Shown here: one piece after another, positions 8,511-17,463 of the stretch
How the letters are laid out: each line of letters begins with the position of its first letter
Numbering within the stretch: position 1 is the stretch's first letter
Source: Fimenecus sp045594645
GTDB taxonomy: Bacteria; Bacillota; Clostridia; Oscillospirales; Acutalibacteraceae
Direction of reading: 5' to 3'
Length of the DNA: 25,615 bases
Assembly: GCA_045594645.1 (NCBI GenBank)
Contig: JAZNYY010000040.1
Coordinates: 1 to 25,615 of the forward strand
Notes under the pieces: generated by a model
Seen by the model: only the letters and a program-made list of their open reading frames with translations
The model's database searches: none
Told to the model about the DNA's origin: nothing
Program-made: the position numbers and the translations under genes

Positions 8511-9463
8511 AGTTTTCTTAATAAGCCAATAATTTTTATTGACAGTTTTACCCCCAAAGCATTAATCATTAACTTTAAAATTCTGCTTCGTTTTGAGCAG
8601 GCATAGTTTAAAATACTTTTATTTTCTTTTACCCAATTTATTTCTTCGCTATAATCTGCGTACACTGACATAGTAACAATTACATTTGTGTACTCCTGTG
8701 CTAAATAATAAGACAGAATTTCCTTTTTCTTATCTTCAGCCTTTTGGCAAAGCTCATTAATTTTTACTATATGTTTTTTTAAGTCTACAATATTTTTTTT
8801 GCTTATCGAGTGAGAAATTGAGCCCGCACGCTGACGATAAACATAAAAGCTGAGATTGGATGCAGATATATTTTCTGTCAAAGCAAGTATTTCTGCCGAC
8901 CACTCAATATCCTCTGACAGCTCATTATAAGCAAAAAACAATTCATTATTTGCTATTAATTCTCTTTTAACCGCTTTGCAACACGCTGAAACATTATAAT
9001 TTTGGCTATCTATGAATGTTTTTGCATCAAAAGAAGACGAAACATAGTCATATCCTACACTATCAGTATATTGCTTTGTATCTTCAAAGTATTTTTTATA
9101 TCGCCAGGTTACAACATCGGGATTTTTTTCATCAATTATTGATTTGATTTTTTCCAACGCACTGTTATCGTCCCAAAAATCATCAGAATCAATGAAAATT
9201 ACATATTTCCCTTTAGCTTGTAATATGCCTTTATTTCTGGCGTCGGACAAACCACCGTTTTCTTTATGTATAACGACAATCTTTTCATTGTTGCTTGAAA
9301 ATTCATCGCATATCTTAGCAGAAGAATCTGTTGAGCCGTCATTAACCAAAATCAATTCATAATTAGTATAATCTTGCGATAAAATGCTGTTTACACTTTG
9401 TTCAATATATTTTTCGACATTATAAACAGGCATAATTATACTGAATAGTACTTCTGAATTCAT
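8507..9463 (-). CDS. Glycosyltransferase family 2
   Basis: A canonical GT2 enzyme of 318 residues. FSIIMPVYNVEKYIEQ is at 7-22, the UDP-binding NDGS at 41-44, GLSDARNKG at 71-79 and the catalytic-metal DSDD at 92-95. These N-terminal hundred residues are highly typical; the rest is helical acceptor-side sequence. AGGTG lies about 7 nt before the ATG. It is 15 nt downstream of the epimerase gene and overlaps the next gene by 4 nt. It should transfer one residue onto the lipid-linked repeat unit at the cytoplasmic face. Sequence does not give donor or linkage. Confidence 0.9.
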   Translation of the reverse strand: MNSEVLFSIIMPVYNVEKYIEQSVNSILSQDYTNYELILVNDGSTDSSAKICDEFSSNNEKIVVIHKENGGLSDARNKGILQAKGKYVIFIDSDDFWDDNSALEKIKSIIDEKNPDVVTWRYKKYFEDTKQYTDSVGYDYVSSSFDAKTFIDSQNYNVSACCKAVKRELIANNELFFAYNELSEDIEWSAEILALTENISASNLSFYVYRQRAGSISHSISKKNIVDLKKHIVKINELCQKAEDKKKEILSYYLAQEYTNVIVTMSVYADYSEEINWVKENKSILNYACSKRSRILKLMINALGVKLSIKIIGLLRKL

Positions 9464-9478
9464 ATTTTCACCTGAAAA

Positions 9479-10333
9479 TTATAATAAAGTTTTTTTCATT
9501 GACTCTTCAAAATCAAACAGACTGTAATTGCCTAAATCTGTTTGGGCATAGTCCTCTGCGTACGCAATTCCGCCATAAAGCTTGTTTACTAATCCTATCT
9601 TCAACACTTTGAAGGGTAATCCAAAAAGCTTTGAACTTTTTTTATTTAAAGTAAGAGCATTTGACATTGCTACCATAATTTCAACGGAAGAAACCGCAGG
9701 ATTATCCTGTGCGGGGAAAATGCCTTCGCCATTTTTTTCCACAACAAGCTTTACAAGTTCACAAAGATTATCAATATAGAGCATACCCTGCTTAACATCC
9801 TCATAAGCCATCGGAATAACCGGAAGTAGCTTCACTATTTTTTTGAAAGTAGATATGTATGCACCTTTACAATCCTTGCCATACACATTCGCAGGACGGA
9901 TATATGCGATTTTGAAATCTTCGGACTCAAATTCTTTCAATGCCTGTTCAGCCTCTAATTTGCTTTTTCCATAGAAAGAGTCAGGCACACATTCTGTTTT
10001 TGAATCAACTATATTTCCGTTTAAGCTTTTTCCACCTTTATAAACTGCCATTGTGCTGAAAAACACAAACTGCTTTACTCCTGCTTCTTTTGCAAGGGAA
10101 GCGGTGGATACAGCCAAATCAACATTTACCTTTTTATAGACAGAATAATCGGTAATATCTTTTCTGTGAACAATGGCTGCCAGATGAATGACACTATCAT
10201 ATCCCAAAAAGATTTCTTTATTTAAGTTTTCGTGTTCGATATCGAACTCGTCAACCTGATGATTAAAACCAGCTAAATAGCTTTTTATATGTTCACCTAT
10301 ATAACTGTTTTTTCCAATAAGTAATATTTTCAT
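9479..10333 (-). CDS. NAD(P)-dependent sugar epimerase/dehydratase (extended SDR)
   Basis: A 284-residue extended short-chain dehydrogenase. The nucleotide-binding loop is unusual, LLIGKNSYIGEHI at 4-16, where the common GxxGxxG reads G-K-N-S-Y-I-G. The active-site serine region STMAVY is at 93-98 and the Tyr/Lys pair YGKSK at 121-125, followed by RPANVYG. Such proteins in capsule loci reduce, epimerise or dehydrate nucleotide-linked sugars. The closest impression is the WcaG-like group that reduces 4-keto sugars, but this is not certain. The ATG overlaps the previous stop by 4 nt, and AAAGGA lies about 10 nt upstream. It is shorter than typical GalE-type enzymes (~330 residues), consistent with a reductase. 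Confidence 0.8.
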   Translation of the reverse strand: MKILLIGKNSYIGEHIKSYLAGFNHQVDEFDIEHENLNKEIFLGYDSVIHLAAIVHRKDITDYSVYKKVNVDLAVSTASLAKEAGVKQFVFFSTMAVYKGGKSLNGNIVDSKTECVPDSFYGKSKLEAEQALKEFESEDFKIAYIRPANVYGKDCKGAYISTFKKIVKLLPVIPMAYEDVKQGMLYIDNLCELVKLVVEKNGEGIFPAQDNPAVSSVEIMVAMSNALTLNKKSSKLFGLPFKVLKIGLVNKLYGGIAYAEDYAQTDLGNYSLFDFEESMKKTLL

Positions 10334-11493
10334 TTATTGTTTTTCCTTTGAAGTAACTGATTTCTGTTTTCGAGGATTTTTTTAAGCAATATTTTATCAT
10401 CAAAATTCTCTACAACAAACTTTCTTGCTTCAGCACCCATTTTCTTGCAAAGATTTTTATCTTCAATAAGCAAAGAGACTTTTTCTGCAAGAGCCTCTGC
10501 ATTTTTAGCGGGAACCTTATATCCTGTAATACCATCTAACATAGCATCCTGCGGTCCCGGAACATCAGTTACTACAACCGGAACGCCCATTGCTTCTGCC
10601 TCTATAGTAACACTGCCGAAGCCCTCGTGATATGTAGGAAATACAAAAACATCCATAGCGGCATAATATTTTTCAGTATCATCAACCCAGCCACCGGTGT
10701 AAATTATCTTGTCACAGCTATCAAAAAAATCTAATGCCTGTTTTGATACTGTTTCGGGCTTTTCGTTAGGCCCCACATATAACAACACAATGTCCGAATG
10801 CTTTTTTGTTAACATTTCAAACATCTGCATTAATTCTTCAAAGCCTTTTTCTTTACCTACACGGCCCACATAACCAACCACAAAAGTATCTTCTGAAATA
10901 TTATACTTTTGACGAATTAACTGAGCGTAGTTTTCTTTATTCTCAATAGAAAACTTGGATAAAGAAATACCATTTGCGCTTCCGTTCCACACAACGCGTG
11001 ATTTCTTTTCACTATAAAAATTTAGGCTTCTGCACAAATCCAAGTTACCTTTACTATCTGGTTGAATATCTGTGGATAAAAAGCAAACAAGTCTTTCTAT
11101 CATTTCAAATATTTTTCTTTTCAACCCCGTAAAGCCTTGAAAAACCAAACCCCATTGGCAATACAATCTAATCGGCACTCTTGCAAGCCACGAAGCGATA
11201 GAAGCATAAAAGCTTGCGTTGGGAGTTGAATACTGTACTATATCAAACTTTTCTCGTTTAAAAACAGAATACATCTGAGAAATGGCTCTGAAAACATCTT
11301 GAAATCTGATTCCTCTGCCCATTTTAACAGGTATTGGGTTAACATAATCAGGCAAAGAATCTATAAAACTATCGTCCATATCACAAATAAGAGATATTTC
11401 ATATCCGTCGTTACGAAACTCCTCAAATGAGAATCGTATAAACTGGTCAACAGTCATAGAAACAGTTGTTATAAAACATATCTTTTTAGCCAT
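10330..11493 (-). CDS. Glycosyltransferase family 4 (CapM/PglA-like)
   Basis: A 387-residue GT-B enzyme. The N-terminal half contains MAKKICFITTVSMTVDQFIR and the DIVQYSTPNASFYASIASWL segment, typical of transferases acting early on undecaprenyl-linked sugars. The donor-binding half begins VVGYVGRVGKEKG at 205-217 and carries the E-x7-E motif EGFGSVTIEAEAMGVPVVV at 290-308. It has a good ribosome binding site (GAGGTAATATA before the ATG) and a 55-nt gap to the preceding gene, the widest gap inside the operon. Its position straight after the sugar-nucleotide genes fits the second transferase step, after the priming sugar phosphate, but that order is inferred. Confidence 0.88.
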   Translation of the reverse strand: MAKKICFITTVSMTVDQFIRFSFEEFRNDGYEISLICDMDDSFIDSLPDYVNPIPVKMGRGIRFQDVFRAISQMYSVFKREKFDIVQYSTPNASFYASIASWLARVPIRLYCQWGLVFQGFTGLKRKIFEMIERLVCFLSTDIQPDSKGNLDLCRSLNFYSEKKSRVVWNGSANGISLSKFSIENKENYAQLIRQKYNISEDTFVVGYVGRVGKEKGFEELMQMFEMLTKKHSDIVLLYVGPNEKPETVSKQALDFFDSCDKIIYTGGWVDDTEKYYAAMDVFVFPTYHEGFGSVTIEAEAMGVPVVVTDVPGPQDAMLDGITGYKVPAKNAEALAEKVSLLIEDKNLCKKMGAEARKFVVENFDDKILLKKILENRNQLLQRKNNK

Positions 11494-11548
11494 TATATTA
11501 CCTCATTTAATTCTAATACCGAAAGTCGCAAATTTCAAAAATTATGCA

Positions 11549-12523
11549 CTATAAATTCTCTTTGTACCACTCTATTGCAAGCTTGATGCCGTCCTGAAAG
11601 CTGTAGTCAGGGTCATAGCCTAAAAGTCGGCGAGCCTTTGAGATATCGGCATTACTATGTTTGATATCGCCCTTACGGTCGGGACCGAAGTTTGGCTCAA
11701 CATCTACACCGAGAGCCTTTGTGAGACCATAGTAGATATCGATTAAGTATTCACGACCGCCATAAGCGATATTATATGCCTCACCTGCCGCCTCACTTGG
11801 AGCAAGACAAGCCTTAAGATTTGCCTCGATTACATTATCAATATAAGTAAAGTCACGACTCTGCTTGCCGTCACCATTGATGGTGGGTGTTTCACCGTTA
11901 AGCAGCTGCTTTAAGAATTTCGGGATAACAGCGGCATATGCACCATATGGGTCCTGACGGCGACCAAACACATTGAAATATCTCATTCCGTATGTATCAA
12001 GCCCGTAAAGCTTTGTGTACAGCTTTCCCCATTCTTCATCACAACGCTTTGTGAGTGCATAAGGAGAAAGAAGATTACCCTCTCTGCCCTCATATTTGGG
12101 AAGATTTGGCTCATCACCATAAACTGATGAACTTGATGCATACACAAACTTTTTAACACCGTTCTGTCGAGCAGCCTCCATCATATTGAGAGTGCCCTCA
12201 ATATTGTTCTTGCAATAGAACAAGGGCATTTCAATTGAACGGGGAACGCTACCCCAAGCAGCCTGATTGAGAACGAAATCAACACCCTCACAAGCCTTCA
12301 TACAAGTATCAAGGTCTTTAATATCACCTTTTATAAATGTATAGTTTGGGTTATCAAGGAACATATCAATATTCTCTTGCTTACCTGTTGAAAGGTCATC
12401 AAGAGCCTTTACCTTATAACCCATATTAAGTATTGCCTCACAAAGATTTGAGCCGATAAAACCAGCAGCCCCCGTCACGAGAAACACTGAATTCTCGGGG
12501 AATTTCAAATGCTTATAACCCAT
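11549..12523 (-). CDS. tviC: UDP-GlcNAc/UDP-GlcNAcA 4-epimerase (TviC/WbpP type)
   Basis: An extended SDR of 324 residues with TGAAGFIG at 17-24, QAAWGSVPRSIEMP at 87-100, SSSVYGDEP at 131-139, the catalytic pair Y155/K159 in SPYALTK, and RYFNVFGRRQDPYGAYAAVI further on. The SVPRS segment, RRQDPxGAYAAVIP and the INGDGKQSRDF run match TviC of Salmonella Vi antigen and WbpP of Pseudomonas, which interconvert N-acetylated gluco and galacto UDP-sugars. With the adjacent TviB-type dehydrogenase this should yield UDP-GalNAcA. The stop of the dehydrogenase is 2 nt before this ATG and the GGAG ribosome binding site lies within its last codons. It ends before a short spacer leading to the glycosyltransferases. 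Confidence 0.88.
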   Translation of the reverse strand: MGYKHLKFPENSVFLVTGAAGFIGSNLCEAILNMGYKVKALDDLSTGKQENIDMFLDNPNYTFIKGDIKDLDTCMKACEGVDFVLNQAAWGSVPRSIEMPLFYCKNNIEGTLNMMEAARQNGVKKFVYASSSSVYGDEPNLPKYEGREGNLLSPYALTKRCDEEWGKLYTKLYGLDTYGMRYFNVFGRRQDPYGAYAAVIPKFLKQLLNGETPTINGDGKQSRDFTYIDNVIEANLKACLAPSEAAGEAYNIAYGGREYLIDIYYGLTKALGVDVEPNFGPDRKGDIKHSNADISKARRLLGYDPDYSFQDGIKLAIEWYKENL

Positions 12524-12525
12524 AA

Positions 12526-13851
12526 TTATAATCTCCAGTAGCTATAACCTGCTGCTTCGTATTCTTTACGGTTAAGAAGTCCCTTAATATCAGCGAGCAC
12601 TTTTGTGCTATTATCACCTGCTTTGAACATCTTGTCAAAGTCAGCCTGTGTCAAATCCTTAAACTGCTCGTGAGCAACTGCAAGGATAACTGCGTCGCAG
12701 TCCTTGATTGTATTCATATCAACAAATTCCATACCGTAAAGGTGCTTTGCCTCATCAGCGTCTGCTGCAGGGTCAGCAACTGTTGCGGTAATGCCATATT
12801 CTTTAAGTTCATTATAGATATCGATAATCTTTGTATTTCTTGTATCGGGGCAGTTCTCTTTGAATGTAAAGCCGAGAATTGCAACCTTTGCCTTTTTAAT
12901 TGCCACATCAGCTTTAATAAGATTTTTAACTACACTTTCAGCAACATATTTACCCATATCGTCATTAATACGGCGTCCTGAGAGAATAATCTGGCTGTGA
13001 TAACCGAGCTGCTCTGCCTTATATGTAAGATAGTATGGGTCAACACCAATGCAGTGACCGCCAACAAGTCCGGGGTAGAACTTAAGGAAATTCCACTTTG
13101 TACCTGCTGCTTTAAGAACCGACTGAGTATCAATGCCCATCTTATTGAAGATGATTGAAAGCTCGTTCATAAATGCAATGTTGATATCGCGCTGGCTATT
13201 TTCAATAACCTTTGCTGCTTCAGCAACCTTAATGCTTTCTGCACGGTGAACTCCTGCTTCAACAACAAGCTCGTAAACCTTTGCAATCTGGTCAAGTGAC
13301 TCTTCGTCCATACCTGAAACGATTTTTACGATTGTTTCAAGGCGGTGAACCTTATCGCCCGGGTTGATTCTTTCGGGTGAATAACCGATTTTGAAATCTA
13401 CGCCACATTTAAGACCTGATTCCTTTTCAAGAATCGGAATGCAGATATCTTCTGTAACACCGGGATAAACTGTTGACTCATAAACAACGATTGAACCCTT
13501 TGTAAGATTGCGTCCCACAATTGCTGATGCACCCTCAACAGGTGTAAGGTCAGGGGTATGGTCGTCATTTACAGGTGTAGGAACTGCAACGATGTGGAAC
13601 TTTGCTTCGCGAAGCTTTGTTTCGTCAGCAGTGAATTCTACTGTGCAGGCTTTAATAGCGTCATCACCAACTTCGTTTGTAGGGTCAACACCATTTTTGT
13701 AAAGTTCAATTTTCTTGGCATTAAGGTCAAAACCAACAACCTTTACTTTCTTTGAGAAAGCAACTGCAATTGGCATACCAACATAGCCAAGACCTACAAG
13801 GGAAATTTTTTCTTCACCATTAACAATTTTTTCATAGAGATTTGTAAACAT
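12526..13851 (-). CDS. tviB: UDP-N-acetylglucosamine 6-dehydrogenase (TviB/WbpA type)
   Basis: A UDP-sugar dehydrogenase that oxidises C6 of UDP-GlcNAc in two NAD-dependent steps to UDP-GlcNAcA in the cytoplasm. GLGYVG, the NAD loop, is at 20-25; PTPVNDDHTPDLTP follows at 91-104; YESTVYPGVTE is at 124-134; YSPERINPGD at 157-166; KVIENSQRDINIAF at 214-227; and the catalytic cysteine is C267 in GGHCIGVDPYY. The ENSQRDINIA and WNFLKFYPGLVGGHC runs match TviB rather than UDP-glucose dehydrogenases. I chose the ATG at 13851 with AAAGAG about 9 nt upstream; a GTG at 13872 would add seven residues. It is immediately followed by the TviC-type epimerase. Confidence 0.9.
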   Translation of the reverse strand: MFTNLYEKIVNGEEKISLVGLGYVGMPIAVAFSKKVKVVGFDLNAKKIELYKNGVDPTNEVGDDAIKACTVEFTADETKLREAKFHIVAVPTPVNDDHTPDLTPVEGASAIVGRNLTKGSIVVYESTVYPGVTEDICIPILEKESGLKCGVDFKIGYSPERINPGDKVHRLETIVKIVSGMDEESLDQIAKVYELVVEAGVHRAESIKVAEAAKVIENSQRDINIAFMNELSIIFNKMGIDTQSVLKAAGTKWNFLKFYPGLVGGHCIGVDPYYLTYKAEQLGYHSQIILSGRRINDDMGKYVAESVVKNLIKADVAIKKAKVAILGFTFKENCPDTRNTKIIDIYNELKEYGITATVADPAADADEAKHLYGMEFVDMNTIKDCDAVILAVAHEQFKDLTQADFDKMFKAGDNSTKVLADIKGLLNRKEYEAAGYSYWRL

Positions 13852-13896
13852 AAAAATCACTCTTTCTATCACTTATGCGATTAGTTATTTATAAAA

Positions 13897-14814
13897 TTAA
13901 TAATTTTCTTTCACTTTTTCAATAATAGCCTTAGCATCTATAAAATACTGTTTTCTTAAATACTTCTGGCTACCTACAATTGAAGAATATCTGTCGTCCA
14001 AAGCAACTCTGACGAGTTTAGCTTTAGTTACATCAGTTTCAGCAAGAACCTCTGCAACTGCTGAGCCAAAGCCTCCGCTTAAGTTGTGTTCTTCAATGGT
14101 AATTATTGTTCGGTGTGTTTCTGCACACTGTAATATAGTTTCTTTATCAATAGGTTTAACCGTTGGGAATGTGTAAACGGTAGGAACAATACCTTCTTTT
14201 TCCAAAGACTTGCAAGCCTCATCAACCTCATCAAAAATTGCTCCGGTTGAGAACAACGCAACATTTTTACCGTCTTGTATCTTAATTGCTTTACCTATTT
14301 CAAAGTTTTCAATACTTTCGTGAATTTGTTTCTCTCCGCCCCTGCCCAATCTTAAATAACAAGTACCGGGAGTTTCATAAATAGCTTTTGTTGCACAAGC
14401 AGCCTCAACCAAGTCGCCGGGAGCCACTACTGTAACATTGGGAAGTGAGCGCATCATAGCAATATCTTCTGTTGCGTGATGGCTCATACCAAGTGAACCG
14501 TAAACAAATCCGCCACCGACACAAACAACTTTAACATTCGCATCGTGATAAGCACAGTCATTACGGATTTGTTCAATACAACGAAGTGTTGGGAAGTTAC
14601 CAATTGAATATGTATAAACAATCTTACCCTGCAACGCAAGACCTGCTGCAATTGAAGTCATATTCTGTTCGGCAATACCTGCATTTATAATCTGGTCGGG
14701 CAATTCATCCCAAAAAGGCTTTAAAACACCAAATCCAAGGTCGCCCGTAACAATATAGACATTTTTATCTTTTTTAGCTATCTCAAGCAAGGTTTTTACA
14801 AATGTATCTCTCAT
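13897..14814 (-). CDS. Transketolase-like, C-terminal (pyrimidine-binding) subunit
   Basis: The second half of a split transketolase, 305 residues. INAGIAEQNM at 43-52 contains the conserved glutamate (E49) that activates thiamine diphosphate. GMSHHATEDIAMMRSLPN near 108-125 and PGTCYLRLGRG near 150-160 are typical of transketolase and DXS-like pyrimidine domains, and the last ~120 residues form the C-terminal transketolase domain. It overlaps the N-terminal subunit gene by 4 nt (ATGA) behind a strong AAGGAGG site, so the two subunits should be made in equal amounts. Its location in a polysaccharide operon suggests a dedicated two-carbon transfer for an unusual sugar precursor rather than central pentose-phosphate metabolism; that is inference. 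Confidence 0.9.
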   Translation of the reverse strand: MRDTFVKTLLEIAKKDKNVYIVTGDLGFGVLKPFWDELPDQIINAGIAEQNMTSIAAGLALQGKIVYTYSIGNFPTLRCIEQIRNDCAYHDANVKVVCVGGGFVYGSLGMSHHATEDIAMMRSLPNVTVVAPGDLVEAACATKAIYETPGTCYLRLGRGGEKQIHESIENFEIGKAIKIQDGKNVALFSTGAIFDEVDEACKSLEKEGIVPTVYTFPTVKPIDKETILQCAETHRTIITIEEHNLSGGFGSAVAEVLAETDVTKAKLVRVALDDRYSSIVGSQKYLRKQYFIDAKAIIEKVKENY

Positions 14815-15665
14815 TTGATTTCCTCCTTACAATAGGGGTCAACGACACCTTCAGGCATTGAAGCGTGTAATTCTTTCAAAGCGCCGTCATATTCTTCACC
14901 TTCGTGTGGGAAACGATAGTGCCAGAGAATATCACTTTCCATAAATGAAACACCCTTGCCTTTTACTGTGTTTGCAATAATCACAGTAGGCTTGTCGTTT
15001 GAGAGTTTTGCGTCATTGAGTGCTTTACGGATTTCATCGTGGTTGTGTCCGTCTATATCAAACACATTCCAGCCGAATGCCTCCCATTTTTTTGCGAATG
15101 GCGAAAGCGATAATGTATTTTCGCAGAAGTCAAGGCTCTGCATCTTATTATGGTCAACAATCACAACAAACTGATTAAGCTTAAAATGGTTAGCAAACAA
15201 AGCCATTTCCCAAATCGAGCCCTCATCACACTCACCGTCACCAACGATTGCATAAGTGTAATATGGTTTATTATCAATTTTTGCATTCAAGGCTATTCCG
15301 CAAGCGATACAAGCACCGTGACCCAAAGAGCCCGTTGAAATTTCAACACCGGGTATACCCTTATGAGAAACATGACCCGAAAGACGACTGCCATCTGCAT
15401 AATGTGTTTTAAGCTCTTCAACTTGGAAAAAGCCTTTTTCTGCCAATGCGGCATAAATAGCAGCACCTGCATGACCTTTACTCAAAACCACTCTGTCACG
15501 GTTTTCATCCTTAAGATTTTCAGGTGTAATATTTGCAACATCGTTATAAAGAACGGCTACAACATCTGCAACAGATAAAATTGAACCAATGTGACTTCCG
15601 TGTGAAATATGCGTCATTTCAATACCGTGGCGTCTGATGAGCCACGCCAATTGTTCACTTCTCAT
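14811..15665 (-). CDS. Transketolase-like, N-terminal (TPP/pyrophosphate-binding) subunit
   Basis: The first half of a split transketolase, 284 residues. SKGHAGAAIYAAL is at 62-74, SGSL-type loop ISTGSLGHG at 109-117, and the thiamine diphosphate signature from GDGECDEGS at 142-150 to the conserved asparagine in VDHNKMQ near 170-176. HISHGSHIGS at 19-28 carries the usual substrate and cofactor histidines. I chose the ATG at 15665 because AAGGAG lies 7 nt before it; an in-frame ATG at 15689 would add eight residues overlapping the upstream gene. It begins 4 nt after the aldo/keto reductase stop. With its partner it should form a heteromeric enzyme in the cytoplasm. Confidence 0.9.
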   Translation of the reverse strand: MRSEQLAWLIRRHGIEMTHISHGSHIGSILSVADVVAVLYNDVANITPENLKDENRDRVVLSKGHAGAAIYAALAEKGFFQVEELKTHYADGSRLSGHVSHKGIPGVEISTGSLGHGACIACGIALNAKIDNKPYYTYAIVGDGECDEGSIWEMALFANHFKLNQFVVIVDHNKMQSLDFCENTLSLSPFAKKWEAFGWNVFDIDGHNHDEIRKALNDAKLSNDKPTVIIANTVKGKGVSFMESDILWHYRFPHEGEEYDGALKELHASMPEGVVDPYCKEEIK

Positions 15666-15669
15666 TTCA

Positions 15670-16611
15670 TTACTCCTTCGATATTTCATCTAATTGACTA
15701 ACTTGTTCATCATTTAATGTAAAACTTAGTGACTCTGCATTCTGTAAAACCTGTTTCGGTGATTTAGCACCTACAATAACAACAGAGTCTTTCAAATAAT
15801 CTAAAATCCAACGAATAGCAACTGATGAAACTGATTTTCCCGTCTGAACAGCTATTTGTTTGAGAACTTCAACAATCTCAAGATTTTTCAAAAGCTTTTC
15901 GCCATGGAAATTCACATAAATCTCTCTTGAACGACGGTCATTTGAATCAAACTTACAATTTTTATCATACTTACCGCTGAGAATACCTTGTCCTAAGCTT
16001 CCCCAAGTAAAAGGAGTCATCTGGAACTCATCGCGGAAACCAAACATATCTTCTTCATTCTTACGGCAAGCAAGACTGTATTCATCCTGGAACGAAACAA
16101 ACGGATTTGTACTGAACTGTTTTAATTCTTCAGCGTCTTCCTTATGAATATTGGATAAGCCGTAATATCTGATTTTCCCTTGTTGTTTTAATATTTCAAG
16201 ACTTTCTGCAACATCGGCAAGAGGTGTTTTGCCATCTCTGTAATGCACCTGATATAAGTCAATGTAATCTCTGTTTAACCTTTTTAGACTTTCTTCAACT
16301 GCTTTAAATATGTATTCTCTGCTGTTATCATAAAAAGTTTTTCCGTTTTCAATTCTTACACCAAACTTTGTTGTAATAACAGCCTTATAAGTATCTGCGC
16401 CCAAAGCCTCAGCCAGAGTTCTTTCACTTTCACCAAGACCATAAGTGTCGGCAGTATCAAAGAAATTAATACCGTTATCCAATGCAACGCGAACGGCATC
16501 TATCAATTCTTGTCTTGAAACATCGCCCCAGCCGTATCCGCCGAGTGGACATCCGCCCATACAAAGAGCAGAAACTTCTAAATCGGTTTTCTTAATCTGT
16601 ACCTTCTGCAT
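15670..16611 (-). CDS. Aldo/keto reductase
   Basis: A 313-residue (alpha/beta)8 barrel NADPH-dependent reductase. The catalytic tetrad is visible: D52 and Y57 in NFFDTADTYGLGESE, K82 in ITTKFGV, and H123 in DLYQVHYRDG. The C-terminal cofactor-binding run VVIVGAKSPKQVLQNAES is also typical. Family members reduce carbonyls of sugars and related compounds. It lies 2 nt after the priming transferase and 4 nt before the transketolase pair, so it may act on the transketolase product or on a keto-sugar precursor of the polysaccharide. AGGGA precedes the ATG within the end of the upstream gene. The substrate is not predictable from sequence. Confidence 0.88.
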   Translation of the reverse strand: MQKVQIKKTDLEVSALCMGGCPLGGYGWGDVSRQELIDAVRVALDNGINFFDTADTYGLGESERTLAEALGADTYKAVITTKFGVRIENGKTFYDNSREYIFKAVEESLKRLNRDYIDLYQVHYRDGKTPLADVAESLEILKQQGKIRYYGLSNIHKEDAEELKQFSTNPFVSFQDEYSLACRKNEEDMFGFRDEFQMTPFTWGSLGQGILSGKYDKNCKFDSNDRRSREIYVNFHGEKLLKNLEIVEVLKQIAVQTGKSVSSVAIRWILDYLKDSVVIVGAKSPKQVLQNAESLSFTLNDEQVSQLDEISKE

Positions 16612-16613
16612 AG

Positions 16614-17240
16614 CTATTCCCTCGTTGTTGTTTTCTCGGTTTCTACAACCGCTGAACCGTCATCCTCATTGCCCTCATTTGTCAGCACAGACTTGATTGT
16701 CATAAAAAGGATTTTTATATCAAGCCACAGCGACATATTTTCAACATAATAGTTGTCATAGGCAAATCTTGCTTCAATAGTATTGGTTTTTCTGCCATGT
16801 ACCGCTGCCCAGCCGGTAACTCCGGGAAGAACATCAAACCTCTTTAACTCCTCTTGAGTATATTCCTCCCATTCTTTGGGATAATATGTAAGAACAGGGC
16901 GAGGTCCTATCAGTGACATTTCACCTTTTAAAATGTTAACTAGTTGAGGCAACTCATCAATACTGGTTGCTCTGATAACCTTACCGACCTTTGTTACACG
17001 GACATCATCTTTTGTGCAATAAACTCCGCCCTCTTGTTGCTCGGCACCAACACACATAGAACGGAACTTGTACATATCATATACTTTTCCGTCTTTACCA
17101 ACGCGTTGTTGTACAAAAATTGCAGGACCGGGTGAAGTTGCTTTTACAAGAATCGCCACGATTAAAAGGATTGGCGAAGCAATCACTAACCCGATAAGAG
17201 ATATAACTACATCACAGAATCGTTTGAAATAACGGTACAT
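16614..17240 (-). CDS. Priming bacterial sugar transferase (polyprenyl-phosphate glycosyl-1-phosphate transferase)
   Basis: A 208-residue monotopic enzyme that starts repeat-unit assembly by moving a sugar phosphate from a UDP-sugar to undecaprenyl phosphate. It has one membrane helix at about 10-33 with the SPGP break at 36-39, then QQRVGKDGKVYDMYKFRSM at 44-62, the catalytic Asp-Glu in SIDELPQLVNILKGEMSL (D94-E95), IGPRPVL at 111-117 and PGVTGWAAVHGR at 139-150. The length matches the small PglC/EpsL class rather than the long WbaP form with extra helices. It is the first gene of the operon, with AGGAG 8 nt before the ATG and a strong promoter upstream. The acidic/Thr-rich tail after residue 190 is variable in this family. 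Confidence 0.93.
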   Translation of the reverse strand: MYRYFKRFCDVVISLIGLVIASPILLIVAILVKATSPGPAIFVQQRVGKDGKVYDMYKFRSMCVGAEQQEGGVYCTKDDVRVTKVGKVIRATSIDELPQLVNILKGEMSLIGPRPVLTYYPKEWEEYTQEELKRFDVLPGVTGWAAVHGRKTNTIEARFAYDNYYVENMSLWLDIKILFMTIKSVLTNEGNEDDGSAVVETEKTTTRE

Positions 17241-17246
17241 TTGAAT

Positions 17247-17352
17247 TCTCCTAAAAAAGCTTTAAGTATGCAAATTTTAAAAAAATTGCAAAATTAGCCA
17301 TACTATGCGAATATATTTAATTAATTATACTATTATATGTATTAAAAGTCAA
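17247..17352 (-). promoter_or_regulatory. Sigma-A-like promoter and leader of the polysaccharide operon
   Basis: On the minus strand a -35 TTGACT (17347-17352) and a -10 TATAAT (17324-17329) are separated by exactly 17 nt. The expected start is near 17316, giving a leader of about 75 nt that ends in AGGAG (17248-17252) 8 nt before the ATG of the priming transferase. The leader holds an A/T-rich inverted repeat (TGCAA...TTGCA around 17269-17290). This is the only clear promoter seen for the whole operon. Confidence 0.8.
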
Positions 17353-17463
17353 TGAAATCGCGTGTCAATTTTTTTGAAAATTCATCAAAAAATTGCACAA
17401 AATTTAACTTGATTTTTAGGGCAAATTTTGGCGGTGAATTTGAAGTTTTTTGACGACTTACCG

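Noticed and set aside
12670..12981. A 103-codon plus-strand frame, Cys-rich
   Set aside because: Antisense shadow of the UDP-sugar dehydrogenase gene.
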